A DNA stretch of 64,000 nucleotides from JADLCB01 sp964398315 (GTDB taxonomy: Bacteria > Planctomycetota > Phycisphaerae > Tepidisphaerales > Tepidisphaeraceae), in NCBI GenBank assembly GCA_964398315.1, contig CAYNMV010000003.1, forward strand, positions 1 through 64,000, in the 5' to 3' direction. Under the pieces are notes generated by a model. That model saw only the letters and a program-made list of their open reading frames with translations. It ran no database searches and was not told the origin of the DNA. This document shows positions 11,654 to 20,861 of the stretch, one piece after another; within the stretch, counting starts at the first letter, position 1; each line of letters opens with the position of its first letter. The position numbers and the translations under genes were made by a program.

Positions 11654-12616
11654 ATGGTGGATGAAGGTCACACAGGCTGGCCGCTGCCAGCGCGTCCCGT
11701 GATTGCGGTCATCGGCGCTGGGGCGATCGGGGCGTATTACGGCGGGCGGCTGGCCCATGCCGGGCATGCGGTCCATTTCCTGCTGCGCAGCGATTACGAG
11801 CACGTGCGCGCCCACGGCTGGACGATCCGCAGTTGTGATGGCGATTTCACCCTGCCGGCCGAGCGCCTGCATGTCTACCGCGATCCGGCGGACATGCCCA
11901 GGGCCGACCTGGTCCTCATCACCCTCAAGACAACCGCCAACGACCAGTTGCCCGCACTCGTGCGGCCGCTGCTGAAGGAGCAGACGCTGCTGCTGACGCT
12001 GCAAAACGGCCTGGGCGGCGACGAGCTCCTGGCCGAGGCGTTCGGCCCGCAGCGCGTGCTGGGCGGGCTGGCGTTCATCTGCGCCAACCGCGGCCAACCC
12101 GGCGAAATCCTGCACCTGGCCCATGGGCTCATCCGCCTGGGCGAATTCCAGCCCATCCAGCCCGAGCGCGCCCGCTGGGCGGCGGATTTATTCAATACCA
12201 GCGGAGTGCGTTGCCAGGTACTGGAGAATCTGCGCCAGGGGCGCTGGGAGAAGCTGGTCTGGAATGTGCCCTTCAACGGCCTGGGGGCCGTGATGGACCT
12301 GACCACCGATCGGCTGATTGCCCACCCGCGCGGGGTGAAACTGGTCAGCCAGCTCATGGCCGAGGTGATCGCCACCGCCAACGCCCTGGGGTTGCCGCTG
12401 GAAAGCCGCATGATCGCCGAGCAGATCGACCGGACCCGGCTGATGGGGCCGTATCGCACAAGCATGCAGGTGGATCGTCAGCAGGGCAGGCCGCTGGAAA
12501 TTGAGGCGATCCTGGCTGCGCCGGTCCGGGCGGCGGAGGCGGCGGGGGTGGATGTGCCGAAGATGCGCATGCTCGTTGAGCTTGCCCGCGTGGTGGATGC
12601 CGCATCTCACCCGTGA
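11654..12616 (+). CDS. panE: PanE/ApbA-type ketopantoate reductase (2-dehydropantoate 2-reductase)
   Basis: NADPH-dependent reductase of 320 residues, predicted to convert 2-dehydropantoate to pantoate in pantothenate/CoA synthesis. The Rossmann motif VIGAGAIGAYYGG is at about residue 18-30; LITLKTT and LQNGLGGDE carry the conserved Lys and Asn of the cofactor/substrate cleft; the C-terminal helical domain includes the conserved KLVWNVPFN. The N-terminus has about 15 extra residues, so a later start is possible, but the first ATG is close behind a -10-like GATAAT (11637-11642) with a TTGACC further upstream, and there is no Shine-Dalgarno. No other pantothenate gene is nearby. Some paralogues act on other 2-keto acids. 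Confidence 0.85.
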   Translation: MVDEGHTGWPLPARPVIAVIGAGAIGAYYGGRLAHAGHAVHFLLRSDYEHVRAHGWTIRSCDGDFTLPAERLHVYRDPADMPRADLVLITLKTTANDQLPALVRPLLKEQTLLLTLQNGLGGDELLAEAFGPQRVLGGLAFICANRGQPGEILHLAHGLIRLGEFQPIQPERARWAADLFNTSGVRCQVLENLRQGRWEKLVWNVPFNGLGAVMDLTTDRLIAHPRGVKLVSQLMAEVIATANALGLPLESRMIAEQIDRTRLMGPYRTSMQVDRQQGRPLEIEAILAAPVRAAEAAGVDVPKMRMLVELARVVDAASHP

Positions 12617-12816
12617 AAATGGCTGAGGTTGTCCGTTTGTACCAGGGTCAATCAAAATCCACCGCGGTCTGCCCAGCCGGGAGATGCAAAAATTGCGCGT
12701 TTTGTTTGCCCCTCGTGCTGGCCGGGGTATAGTCGTGGGACAGGGCAGGGCAACGGGATAAATCGGGCATTTCCGAACCTGCGGTGACGTGGGCGGATCT
12801 CTTCGGAGGGGTCTGA

Positions 12817-13440
12817 ATGGTTTCGCGTCGGTCGATTGCGCTGGCCGGCATCGTGGCGGCGATCGTGATGTGCGCTTCGTGCCTGAGCGTGCTGCTGGCG
12901 CGCTCCGCGACCGCCATCAGCCCCGTTGCCCAGATCGAGGTGGCCGCGCCCGACTTCACCCTGATGGACACCAGCGGCGAGCCTGTCAGCCTGCGCAAGT
13001 ATCGCGGGCAGGTGGTGGTCGTGTTTTTCACCGATCCCCGCTGTCCGGTGTCCAACGCGTACAGCGGGCGGATCCTGGCGCTGGCCCGGCGATACGCTGA
13101 TCAGCCGGTGCAGTTGCTGGCTATCGCCAGCGGCGCCAACGTCCGCGAGCCCACGTATGTGAAGGAACTGTGTGTGCAGCGGCGGATTCTCGGCGAAGAA
13201 TTCCCGACCCTGCTCGATCCCGATGGTCATGTCGCCACCCGTTTCGGCGCCACCGTGACACCCAGCTTCTACGTCATCGGCCGCCACGGCCTGCTCCGAT
13301 ACGCCGGCGCGTTTGATGACAACCAGGATGAAACAAAAGCGAAGCGCTCGTATGTGATCGAGGCCATCGATGCCGCCCTGGCCTATGGCACTCCCCAGAT
13401 TGGTGAAACACCAGCGGTTGGGTCCCCGATCGCCCGGTAA
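12817..13440 (+). CDS. Membrane-anchored or exported redoxin (AhpC/TSA, thioredoxin fold)
   Basis: 207 residues. An N-terminal hydrophobic segment (IALAGIVAAIVMCASCLSVL) is a signal peptide or anchor, followed by a thioredoxin-fold domain starting APDFTLMDTSGEPVSLRKY. The peroxidatic-type cysteine lies in DPRCPVSNAYSG; the cis-Pro loop is GATVTPSFYVIG. There is no CxxC, so this looks like a one-Cys-type redoxin acting outside the cytoplasm in peroxide reduction or thiol chemistry. The sequence continues with AGAFDDNQDETKAK, common in this subgroup. A -10-like TATAGT sits about 75 bases upstream. It ends before a strong terminator (13474-13517). Confidence 0.85.
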   Translation: MVSRRSIALAGIVAAIVMCASCLSVLLARSATAISPVAQIEVAAPDFTLMDTSGEPVSLRKYRGQVVVVFFTDPRCPVSNAYSGRILALARRYADQPVQLLAIASGANVREPTYVKELCVQRRILGEEFPTLLDPDGHVATRFGATVTPSFYVIGRHGLLRYAGAFDDNQDETKAKRSYVIEAIDAALAYGTPQIGETPAVGSPIAR

Positions 13441-13473
13441 AGTGCTGTCGGTCCGACAGGCCGCCACGATATA

Positions 13474-13517
13474 AAGACGCTCGCAGGTTGGAGGAGCCTG
13501 CGGGCGTCGTTTTATTT
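13474..13517 (+). terminator. Intrinsic terminator after the redoxin gene, probably bidirectional
   Basis: GACGC-T-CGCAGG (13476 on) pairs with CCTGCG-G-GCGTC (ending 13508), followed by GTTTTATTT. On the opposite strand the same stem is followed by TTTAT, so it may also stop the leftward hydrolase gene. Confidence 0.85.
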
Positions 13518-13619
13518 CCGTTGAGCGCTGTTGCTGTGCGTTTGGCTGGCCATCCGCGCAAGCGGTGGCAGATGGACTGGACACCCATCAGCAGTCGATG
13601 GGAAGAAAGCCGCTGGCGG

Positions 13620-14588
13620 CTACTGCTGATCCATGGCCTGGCGGTAGAGCTGATTGAGCTTCCCGCGCATTTCCCGTTCGGCTTCGGTGGTGAGCGCATC
13701 GTTGTGACCACCGCCGAGCGTGAGCAGGTCTTTCGGGCCGGCGTAGGCATCGTAGACCCGTTGCTGGTACTTGTAGGGCACGACCTCATCGTGGGTGCTG
13801 AGCACAAACAGGGCCGGCGCGCCGGCATGGCGGGCATTGGCGAGGCTGTCCAGTTCCGGCGGAACGCCCAGCGCTACCGGGCCGGCCAGCAGCCACAGGT
13901 TCCACCAGCCAAATCGGCCCAGGATCAACTGCCGCAGCGGCGGGGGATTCCACAGCACTACACCCTGCACGTCACGCTGGGCCGCCACATACAGCGCGGC
14001 CGCGCTGCCCAGGCTCATGCCGCTGACGATGATCGGGCGGTCGCCGGCGCGCTCCTTCAGCGCATCAAAAGTGGCCAGCGCGGCATGGCCGATCTTGTCG
14101 AGTCGTGCCGGGCCGGTGCTCAGGCCATAGCCGGGATAGTTCATCGCCCATACTTCAACCAGATGGCTGCTCCACAGATGTGCTTCGGCGACGACCATGC
14201 GATCCGCCCGGTCGGCGTTGCCATTAAAAGTGAGCACAAACACCTCCGGCTCGGCGGCGGTGGCGGGCTGCGAAGCGGCGGATGGGCCGGTTGCTGGCCG
14301 TAGCTCCGGGGGCAAGACGTCCGGCTGAACTGGTGGGGGCAGCCCGCGGCCGGTTGGGTCCTGGCTCTTGACGGTCCAGATCTCCAGCGTGCCGTCTTCG
14401 TGCGGCAGCATCAGGCGCCTGGGCCCCAGTGGCCTGGCATCGATCACGGTGGGAAACAGAATCAGCCTGTCAGCGCATCCGCCAAAGATCACCAGTAACG
14501 CTCCGACCAGGTAAATGCTTCCCCAGACAGCCAGGTGTCGCCGCCAGTTGCGTCGCCGGGACGGACGGGCATGGTTTGAATCAATCAA
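13620..14588 (-). CDS. Membrane-anchored alpha/beta hydrolase
   Basis: 322 residues. TTG at 14588 is chosen because GGAGGG lies six bases upstream; farther upstream starts have no such site. An N-terminal hydrophobic segment ending VIFGGCADRL is either an anchor or a weak lipoprotein signal, placing the enzyme outside the cytoplasm. The hydrolase core has TFNGNADRADRM near the oxyanion strand, the nucleophile elbow GMSLGSAAAL, the acid in STHDEVVPYK and the catalytic His in GGGHNDAL, so the triad is complete. A Pro/Ala-rich linker (about residues 80-115) is inserted before the core. Resembles the BEM46/serine aminopeptidase group; substrate unknown. Confidence 0.85.
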   Translation of the reverse strand: MIDSNHARPSRRRNWRRHLAVWGSIYLVGALLVIFGGCADRLILFPTVIDARPLGPRRLMLPHEDGTLEIWTVKSQDPTGRGLPPPVQPDVLPPELRPATGPSAASQPATAAEPEVFVLTFNGNADRADRMVVAEAHLWSSHLVEVWAMNYPGYGLSTGPARLDKIGHAALATFDALKERAGDRPIIVSGMSLGSAAALYVAAQRDVQGVVLWNPPPLRQLILGRFGWWNLWLLAGPVALGVPPELDSLANARHAGAPALFVLSTHDEVVPYKYQQRVYDAYAGPKDLLTLGGGHNDALTTEAEREMRGKLNQLYRQAMDQQ

Positions 14589-14710
14589 GCTTCCCTCCGC
14601 CTGATGGGTTACGCGGTGCGACACTACTGCAACGCTGACATCATACCGCAGTTGCAATCGGTCGCATGCGTGCGATACTCAGCGCAACATCTGATAAGGG
14701 AGAGGCACAC

Positions 14711-16891
14711 ATGCTGAAACGGATGATGGTATGCGCGGCACTGGTTGGGATGCTGGCCTCGGTGCTGCGCGGGCAGGCGCTGGTGGAGTCGGTGCCGCCG
14801 GATGCGATTGTGTACATCGGCTGGCAGGGGGCCGGGGCCATGCCGGCCGAGTATGACCAGTCGCACCTCAAGGCGATGGCCGAGGCCTCGCAGTTCCGCC
14901 AGCTCTTCACCGAGTCGCTGCCGCGGCTGGCCAAGCTGATCGAGCGCGAGGAGCCGGAGGCCGCCCCGGTGATGGCAGCGCTGGCGGCGATCGTCGAGCC
15001 CATGTGGCAGCACCCAACCGCCATCTACTTCGGCGGGGTAGACCTCACCAACCCCGACCGGCCCATGCCGCGCCTGGCCGCGCTGATCCACGCCGGTGAT
15101 CAGGCCCCCGCGCTGGCGGCGAAGTTGCAGCAGGAAATCGTCAAGCTCGGGCCAGCGCCCATTCCAGTGACGGCGGCCGAAGCGGGCGGGGTGGTCGCGC
15201 TGGTGGTAGGGCAGTTGCCCCAGCCGGCCGATGCCCAGGCGAGCCTGGCGCAGGAGCCGAAGTTCACCGCCGCCCTGGCCAAGGTGCGCAAGGAAGGTGT
15301 GGTCCATGTCTACATCGACACCGAAGCGCTGTGGGAGATGATCGACCAGCTCATCGAAGCCTATCAGCAGCCGGACGATCAGCAGACCTGGATCAAGATC
15401 CGCGATGCGCTGCATCTCAATGGCATTCAGCGCATGGCCTACAGCGGCTCGTTCGATGGCCGCGACTGGCGCGAGGATATTTACGTGCAGGCGCCGGCTC
15501 CGCGGCGGGGCCTTGCCGCCCTGGGCGGCGGCCAGCCGCTGACCGGCGAGATCCTGTCCGCCATCCCGCAGGATGCGACACTGGCGATGGCCTTCCAGGT
15601 GGATCTGGGCCGCATCATGCAGGAAGTGCGCAGCGCCATCCAGCAGGCCGATGCCGATACCGCCCGCAAGATGGAAGAGGGCCTGGCACAGATCAATGAC
15701 AAGTTGGAACTGGACCTGGAGCGGGACCTGCTTGAGCCGCTGGGCCACCAGTGGGCCTTGTACACCGCACAGAGTGTCGGCGGCGATGGCCTGATGGGAT
15801 TGTGCATTGTCAATCGGCTGGACAACGCGGCCAAGGTGGAGCAGGCGCTGTGGCAGCTTTCGCGGCTGGCCAATGATGCGATGAAGGATGTGGGCGATGG
15901 GGAGATCACCCTTGCCTTCAAGGAGTTTGAGCGCGATGGGCTGAAGGTGCAGTACTTCGCTATCCCGTTCGTGTCGCCCAGCTGGGCGGTCAAGGATGGG
16001 AATCTCTACATCGGCCTGTATCCGCAGGTGGTGGTTGCAGCGGCCAACCACGTCAGCAGCAAGGGCAGCAGTATCACCGACAATCCCAAGTTCCAGGCCG
16101 TCCGACAGCGCCTGGGCGTGGAGAACGCCCTGGGCATCGAGTTCTACGACCTGGAGCAGCGCGTGCCGGCAGGATACGCCTCCACGCTGGTGTTCATGCG
16201 GCTGTATCTCGGGATCGGCGATCTGATGGGAATGCAGACACCCGCGATGGTGATGCCGCCGCTGAATGTGATCATGCAGCGCCTCTCGCCGGCCGGCGGG
16301 GCCTCGTGGGCAGATGATGATGGGTTCTATGCCCGCTATATCCAGCCTTTCCCCGGCAGCACCAACCTGGCCACCAGCGATGTCACCAGCGCCCTGGTGG
16401 GCCAGCAGGCGATGATGGTCAGCATCCTCCTGCCCAGCCTCAACCGCGCGCGCGAAACCGCCAACCGCGTCAAGTGCGCCAGCAACATGCGGCAGATCGG
16501 CCAGGCGATGCTGCTCTACTCCAATGAGAACCGCCGCCAGTACCCGCCCGACCTGGGGACGCTGGTGACGACGCAGGACATCAGCCCGGAGGTCTTCGCC
16601 TGTCCCTCATCCAGCACCAGTCTCCCGGCGGCGATCCGCGGGGCCGCGCCCGCCCAGCAGGCGGCGTGGGTAAACGAGAATGCGGCCTATGTCTACCTCC
16701 TGCCGCCGGGCACGACGATGAACCTCAACCCCGAAATCGTTGTGCTTCACGAGCGGCTGGACAACCACGACCACGATGGCATGAACCTCCTGTTCGCCGA
16801 CGGCCACGTTGAGTTCATGAACATGCCGGCGGCCCAGCGCGAGATCGAGAAATCGAAACGCGAACTGGCGAGACGGTCGCCGCAGCGGTGA
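14711..16891 (+). CDS. Exported DUF3352-like protein fused to a C-terminal pseudopilin/DG-motif module
   Basis: 726 residues; start at ATG 14711 with GAGG six bases upstream. A signal peptide (MLKRMMVCAALVGMLASVL) precedes a long domain (about 25-560) resembling DUF3352-type exported proteins (ESVPPDAIVYIGWQG, then AIPQDATLAMAFQVD). From about residue 571 comes a pseudopilin-like stretch: a short hydrophobic helix, SILLPSLNRARETANRVKC, NMRQIGQAMLLYSNEN, and near the end HDGMNLLFADGHVEF, close to the H-X9-DG motif of planctomycete DUF1559 proteins but with eight residues between His and DG. The usual N-terminal prepilin cleavage site is missing because this module sits at the C-terminus. Function unknown; probably periplasmic or surface. 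Confidence 0.75.
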   Translation: MLKRMMVCAALVGMLASVLRGQALVESVPPDAIVYIGWQGAGAMPAEYDQSHLKAMAEASQFRQLFTESLPRLAKLIEREEPEAAPVMAALAAIVEPMWQHPTAIYFGGVDLTNPDRPMPRLAALIHAGDQAPALAAKLQQEIVKLGPAPIPVTAAEAGGVVALVVGQLPQPADAQASLAQEPKFTAALAKVRKEGVVHVYIDTEALWEMIDQLIEAYQQPDDQQTWIKIRDALHLNGIQRMAYSGSFDGRDWREDIYVQAPAPRRGLAALGGGQPLTGEILSAIPQDATLAMAFQVDLGRIMQEVRSAIQQADADTARKMEEGLAQINDKLELDLERDLLEPLGHQWALYTAQSVGGDGLMGLCIVNRLDNAAKVEQALWQLSRLANDAMKDVGDGEITLAFKEFERDGLKVQYFAIPFVSPSWAVKDGNLYIGLYPQVVVAAANHVSSKGSSITDNPKFQAVRQRLGVENALGIEFYDLEQRVPAGYASTLVFMRLYLGIGDLMGMQTPAMVMPPLNVIMQRLSPAGGASWADDDGFYARYIQPFPGSTNLATSDVTSALVGQQAMMVSILLPSLNRARETANRVKCASNMRQIGQAMLLYSNENRRQYPPDLGTLVTTQDISPEVFACPSSSTSLPAAIRGAAPAQQAAWVNENAAYVYLLPPGTTMNLNPEIVVLHERLDNHDHDGMNLLFADGHVEFMNMPAAQREIEKSKRELARRSPQR

Positions 16892-16905
16892 TGGCCGGAC
16901 ACTAG

Positions 16906-17211
16906 ATGGCCGATCCGAAGCCAAAACTGGACTATGCGACGCCCGCACCCACCCCTTCGACCGATGGGCCGAAGGGGTGGGTGATCGGGCTGGCTGTCGC
17001 CCTGGCCATCGCCCTGATGACCTCCGGCATCGCCAGCGATCATGTCCGCTTCACGCTTGCCAAAAAGCTGGGTTTCACCCTCGCCGCGGCTGTCATCCTG
17101 GCACTGATCGCATGGATGCTCCCGCCGCGCCGCTCGGGCTGCACCGGCGCCTTTACGCTCTACGTCCTCTTTATTCTGCTGCACATTGCGGTTATGTGGT
17201 TCTGGAACTGA
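16906..17211 (+). CDS. Small three-helix membrane protein, unknown function
   Basis: 101 residues: a Pro/Lys-rich cytoplasmic N-terminus of about 25 residues followed by three hydrophobic segments (WVIGLAVALAIALMTSGIA, then LGFTLAAAVILALIAWML, then YVLFILLHIAVMWFW). No motif is recognised. It starts 14 bases after the stop of the pseudopilin fusion, and its own stop TGA overlaps the ATG of nfo by one base (TGATG), so it is probably co-transcribed and translationally coupled with nfo. That coupling makes it likely to be a real gene. Confidence 0.65.
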   Translation: MADPKPKLDYATPAPTPSTDGPKGWVIGLAVALAIALMTSGIASDHVRFTLAKKLGFTLAAAVILALIAWMLPPRRSGCTGAFTLYVLFILLHIAVMWFWN

Positions 17212-18056
17212 TGTTTGGCTCTCATCTTTCTATCGCCGGCGGCATGCACAAGGCTCTGCTCAGCGCGGAATCGCTGGGCATGGAATGCGTACAGGTATTC
17301 ACCAAGAATCAGCAACAGTGGCGGGTGCCGCCGCTGGCCCAGGAGGCAATCAGCACGTGGTGCGAGCATTGCCAGCGGCTGGGGTTTGAGCAGACGGTGT
17401 CGCACGATTCCTACCTGATCAACCTGGCCTCACCAGATGAGGTGCTGTGGCGTAAGAGCATCGATCTGTTCGCGGAGGAACTGCGGCGATGCATCGCCCT
17501 GAAGATTCCGTACCTGGTGACGCACCCGGGGGCGCACATGGGCGCTGGGGAGGAAGCGGGGCTGGCGCGGGTGGTGGAAGCGCTCGATCTGCTGCATGGC
17601 ATGATTCCCGGTGACTCGGTGATAACCTGCCTGGAATCGACGGCCGGGCAGGGATCATCCCTGGGATATCGGCTGGAACACTTGGCGTTCATCCTCGAGC
17701 GCGTGAAGCAGCCCGATCGCCTGGGGGTGTGTCTCGACACCGCACACCTGCTGGCAGCGGGGTACGATTTCCGCGGCCGCAAGTACACGGGTTTCCGCAA
17801 GGAAGTGCAGCGGATCATCGGGATCGAGCGCGTGAAGGTGTGGCACCTGAACGACTCGAAGAAAGACCTGGGCAGCCGGGTGGACCGGCATGAACACATC
17901 GGCCGCGGATTTGTCGGCCTCGATGGTTTCCGGCCCATCGTGCGCGACAAGGCGTTCCAGCGCGTGCCCAAGATCCTCGAAACACCGAAGGCGAAGGCCG
18001 ACGATGGCCGCGAGTGGGATGCGATCAACCTGGAGACGCTCAAGGGGTTGATGTAG
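17211..18056 (+). CDS. nfo: Endonuclease IV (AP endonuclease, Nfo)
   Basis: Zinc-dependent apurinic/apyrimidinic endonuclease of base excision repair, 281 residues, the normal family length. It opens with GSHLSIAGGMHKAL; metal-ligand motifs seen are YLVTHPGAHMGAG, CLESTAGQGSSLG, GVCLDTAHLLAAGYDF, VWHLNDSK and RHEHIGRGFVG, in the expected order. The start ATG overlaps the stop of the small membrane-protein gene. Cytoplasmic. It works on abasic sites left by glycosylases and complements the UvrA excision repair protein at the left edge functionally, but is not linked to it. No alternative identity. Confidence 0.96.
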   Translation: MFGSHLSIAGGMHKALLSAESLGMECVQVFTKNQQQWRVPPLAQEAISTWCEHCQRLGFEQTVSHDSYLINLASPDEVLWRKSIDLFAEELRRCIALKIPYLVTHPGAHMGAGEEAGLARVVEALDLLHGMIPGDSVITCLESTAGQGSSLGYRLEHLAFILERVKQPDRLGVCLDTAHLLAAGYDFRGRKYTGFRKEVQRIIGIERVKVWHLNDSKKDLGSRVDRHEHIGRGFVGLDGFRPIVRDKAFQRVPKILETPKAKADDGREWDAINLETLKGLM

Positions 18057-18091
18057 CGGCGCCGATGCAGACCGTGATCCATGCGCGGCGG

Positions 18092-18116
18092 GGGGCGGCG
18101 ACACATGGGCCGCCCC
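18092..18116. terminator. Hairpin between convergent nfo and acetyltransferase genes
   Basis: Perfect eight-base stem GGGGCGGC (18092-18099) / GCCGCCCC (18109-18116) with a nine-base loop in the 80-base gap between converging genes. No T-run follows on either strand, so it is only a possible terminator. Confidence 0.4.
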
Positions 18117-18136
18117 GACTGACGCAAGCGATCCGC

Positions 18137-18769
18137 TCACCGCGCCATCTGGTTGAGCAGGGGTTCGATCCGCGCGATGCGCTCCAGCAGGTGTTGGCCG
18201 GCAGCGGTTGAGGCGAGCGTGGGGCTGTCGCGCGCGATGGGCAGCTCGATCAGCAGGGCATCGGGTTGGGGGGTGATGTGGGCGCCCAGTTGCGCGAACC
18301 AGTCGAGCACCTGGCGGTTTTCCGGCAGGACCAGTGCGGTCAGCATCTGTACGCCGCGCCGTTCGGCCTCCAGATAGAGGATCGCCAGCAGCACCCCTCC
18401 CAGTCCACGGCGCTGCCAGGCATCGATGATGGCGATGGCCCACTCCGCGCGGGCAGGGTCATGCGGATCGATTGCGAATCGGCCGATGCCGACCCCGGGA
18501 AAACCCGGCTGGCTCACGTCCAGCACGCCCCAGGCAACATGACGCACCTGGTCCACCTGCGTGAAGTAACGCACCTGCGCATCGGTAAACGCGGCAAAGC
18601 CATGGAAGAATCGCAGGTAGCGCGATTCAGCCCCCATGCCTTTCAGCCCCTCGCGCAGCCGCCATGCATCTTCCGGCAAAACCGGTCCGAGAAACACGCG
18701 GGCGCCATCGGATAGAGTCAGTATGAAGCCGGGCCGGTCAGGTTGCTGCACGCCGGGATGGTACCTCAA
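18137..18769 (-). CDS. GNAT-family N-acetyltransferase
   Basis: 210 residues with a GNAT fold. Motif A is visible as WAIAIIDAWQRRGLGGVLLAIL, where RRGLGG is the acetyl-CoA pyrophosphate loop; earlier strands read VAWGVLDVSQPG and GVGIGRFAID. The N-terminus (VFLGPVLPEDAWRLREGLKGM) matches the form of acetyltransferases that recognise a protein or small-molecule amine. About 30 C-terminal residues (LLERIARIEPLLNQM) are an added helix. The acceptor is unknown. It stands alone and convergent with nfo; the start is the first ATG, with no strong ribosome site. Confidence 0.85.
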   Translation of the reverse strand: MRYHPGVQQPDRPGFILTLSDGARVFLGPVLPEDAWRLREGLKGMGAESRYLRFFHGFAAFTDAQVRYFTQVDQVRHVAWGVLDVSQPGFPGVGIGRFAIDPHDPARAEWAIAIIDAWQRRGLGGVLLAILYLEAERRGVQMLTALVLPENRQVLDWFAQLGAHITPQPDALLIELPIARDSPTLASTAAGQHLLERIARIEPLLNQMAR

Positions 18770-18888
18770 GCGGGCCGGAGGAAGAATTCATCTTTTGCGA
18801 TAATCGCGTGATCTGGCGTTGCTGACCAGAATGCCCGGTGCAGAAATCCGACCTGCTGTCGCACTGATCGCACGCAGCTTTCCGGGCG

Positions 18889-18922
18889 CAAAGAGAGCGG
18901 CCGTTCGGGTGAACGGCCGCTC
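18889..18922 (-). terminator. Intrinsic terminator of dnaK
   Basis: Perfect 12-base stem GAGCGGCCGTTC (18895-18906) / GAACGGCCGCTC (18911-18922) with a four-base loop, lying just after the dnaK stop and followed leftward by a short TTT. Confidence 0.75.
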
Positions 18923-18938
18923 GGGAATGCGTCAAAGC

Positions 18939-20861
18939 TTACTTGTTGTCCTTGACTTCGTACTCGGCGTCGATGACGTCCTCGTCCTTCTTGTCGGCAC
19001 CGCGACCACCCTCGGCCTCGGGGGCAGGGCCGGTACCCGCTGCATCGCCTGGCTTGGCGGTGCTGGTCGCCTTGTAAATCTCCTCGGCCAGCTTGTGCTG
19101 GATGGAGGTCAGGGCTTCCATCGACTTCTTGATGGCATCGCCATCATCGCCCTTGAGGGCCTCCTTGAGGTTGTTCAAGGCGCCTTCGATCTGGCCGCGG
19201 ACATCGCCGGGGACCTTGTCGCCATGCTCCTTGAGCTGCTTCTCGGTCTGGTAGACCATCTGGTCGCCCTGGTTCTTCAGTTCGATGGTCTCGCGGCGCT
19301 TCTGGTCCTCGGCCGCATGGGCCTCGGCGTCCCGCTTCATCTTCTCGATCTCTTCCTTCGACAGGCCGCCCGAGTTCTGGATCTCGATCTTGGCTTCCTT
19401 GCCGGTGCCCAGGTCCTTGGCCTTGACGTTGAGGATGCCGTTGACGTCGATGTTGAACTCGACCTCGATCTGCGGCACCCCGCGCGGGGCCGGCGGAATG
19501 TCGGTCAGGTTGAAGGTGCCCAGCAGGCGGTTGTCGCGCGCCATCTGCCGCTCGCCCTGCAGGACGTTGATCGTCACCGCATTCTGGTTGTCGCTGGCGG
19601 TGCTGAACACCTCCTTCTTGCTGGTCGGGATGGTGGTGTTGCGCGGGATCAGCACGGTCATCACGCCGCCCAGCGTCTCGACACCCAGGCTCAGCGGCGT
19701 CGCATCCAGCACCAGGATGTCCTTCACATCACCCTTGGCGATCGCACCCTGAATGGCGGCGCCGATGGCAACCACCTCATCGGGGTTGACGCTCTTGTTG
19801 GGCTCCTTGCCGAACAGCTCCTTGACCAGCCGCTGCACCATCGGCACGCGAATCGAGCCGCCAACCAGCACGACCTCGTCGATCTGGTTGGGCTGCAGGC
19901 CGGCATCTTTCAGCGCATCCAGCACCGGCTGGCGGCACTTTTCCACCAGGGGCTCGATGAGCTGCTCGAACTTGGCCCGCGTGAGCGTGATCTGCAGGTG
20001 CTTGGGACCGTTCTGGTCGGCCGTGATGAACGGCAGGTTGATGGTCGTCTCCTGCGCGGTGGACAGCTCAATCTTGGCCTTCTCGGCCGCTTCCTTCAGG
20101 CGCTGCAGGGCCATCGGGTCCTTGCGCAGGTCAATGCCTTCCTGCTTGCGGAACTCCTCGGCCAGGTAGTTGATCAGTTCTTCGTCGAAGTCATCGCCAC
20201 CGAGGTGGGTATCACCGCTGATGGAGAGCACCTCGAAGACGCCATCGCCCACATCGAGGATCGACACGTCGAACGTGCCGCCGCCCAGGTCGAAGACGCA
20301 GATCTTCTCGTTCTTCTTCTTGTCCAGGCCATACGCCAAAGCCGCGGCCGTGGGCTCAGGCAGCACGCGCAGCACCTTCAGGCCCGCGATCTCACCGGCG
20401 TTCTTGGTGGCCTGGCGCTGGGCATCGTTGAAGTACGCCGGGACGGTGATGACCGCTTCGGTGACCTTTTCACCCAGGTAGTCTTCGGCGGTCTTTTTCA
20501 GGTCCTGCAGGATGAAGCTGCTGACTTCCTCGGGGGTGTACTCCTTGCCGCGAACCCTGATCTTCACGTAGTCATCGGCTGCCCCGATGATCTCATAGGG
20601 CACCATCTTCTCTTCCTGTGCCACCTCGTTGTGCCGGCGGCCCATGAAGCGCTTGATGCTGAAGACGGTGTTCTTGGGGTTGGTTACCTGCTGGTGCTTG
20701 GCAGTCTGGCCGACCAGCCGTTCCCCCTTCTCGGTGAAGCCCACCACCGACGGCGTGACGCGCGAGCCCTGGTTGTTAATCAGCACCTTGGGCTGATCGC
20801 CTTCCATGACCGCCACGCAACTGTTGGTCGTCCCCAGGTCAATTCCAATGATTTTAGCCAT
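18939..20861 (-). CDS. dnaK: Chaperone protein DnaK (Hsp70)
   Basis: Cytoplasmic ATP-dependent chaperone, 640 residues, full family length. Present are the opening GIDLGTTNSCVAVMEG (phosphate 1), AVITVPAYFNDAQRQATK, LAYGLDKKKNEKICVFDLGG with GGGTFDVSI (phosphate 2), LVGGSIRVPMVQ (adenosine site), the linker VLDATPLSLGVETLGG, the beta-sandwich substrate domain and the lid, ending with a Gly/Ala-rich acidic tail (VIDAEYEVKDNK). The Shine-Dalgarno GAGGAG is about eight bases from ATG. No CIRCE element and no clear heat-shock promoter was found in the 580 bases upstream. grpE and dnaJ are not adjacent, so it is a single-gene unit here. SIRVPM replaces the common STRMPM in the ATPase. Confidence 0.99.
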   Translation of the reverse strand: MAKIIGIDLGTTNSCVAVMEGDQPKVLINNQGSRVTPSVVGFTEKGERLVGQTAKHQQVTNPKNTVFSIKRFMGRRHNEVAQEEKMVPYEIIGAADDYVKIRVRGKEYTPEEVSSFILQDLKKTAEDYLGEKVTEAVITVPAYFNDAQRQATKNAGEIAGLKVLRVLPEPTAAALAYGLDKKKNEKICVFDLGGGTFDVSILDVGDGVFEVLSISGDTHLGGDDFDEELINYLAEEFRKQEGIDLRKDPMALQRLKEAAEKAKIELSTAQETTINLPFITADQNGPKHLQITLTRAKFEQLIEPLVEKCRQPVLDALKDAGLQPNQIDEVVLVGGSIRVPMVQRLVKELFGKEPNKSVNPDEVVAIGAAIQGAIAKGDVKDILVLDATPLSLGVETLGGVMTVLIPRNTTIPTSKKEVFSTASDNQNAVTINVLQGERQMARDNRLLGTFNLTDIPPAPRGVPQIEVEFNIDVNGILNVKAKDLGTGKEAKIEIQNSGGLSKEEIEKMKRDAEAHAAEDQKRRETIELKNQGDQMVYQTEKQLKEHGDKVPGDVRGQIEGALNNLKEALKGDDGDAIKKSMEALTSIQHKLAEEIYKATSTAKPGDAAGTGPAPEAEGGRGADKKDEDVIDAEYEVKDNK

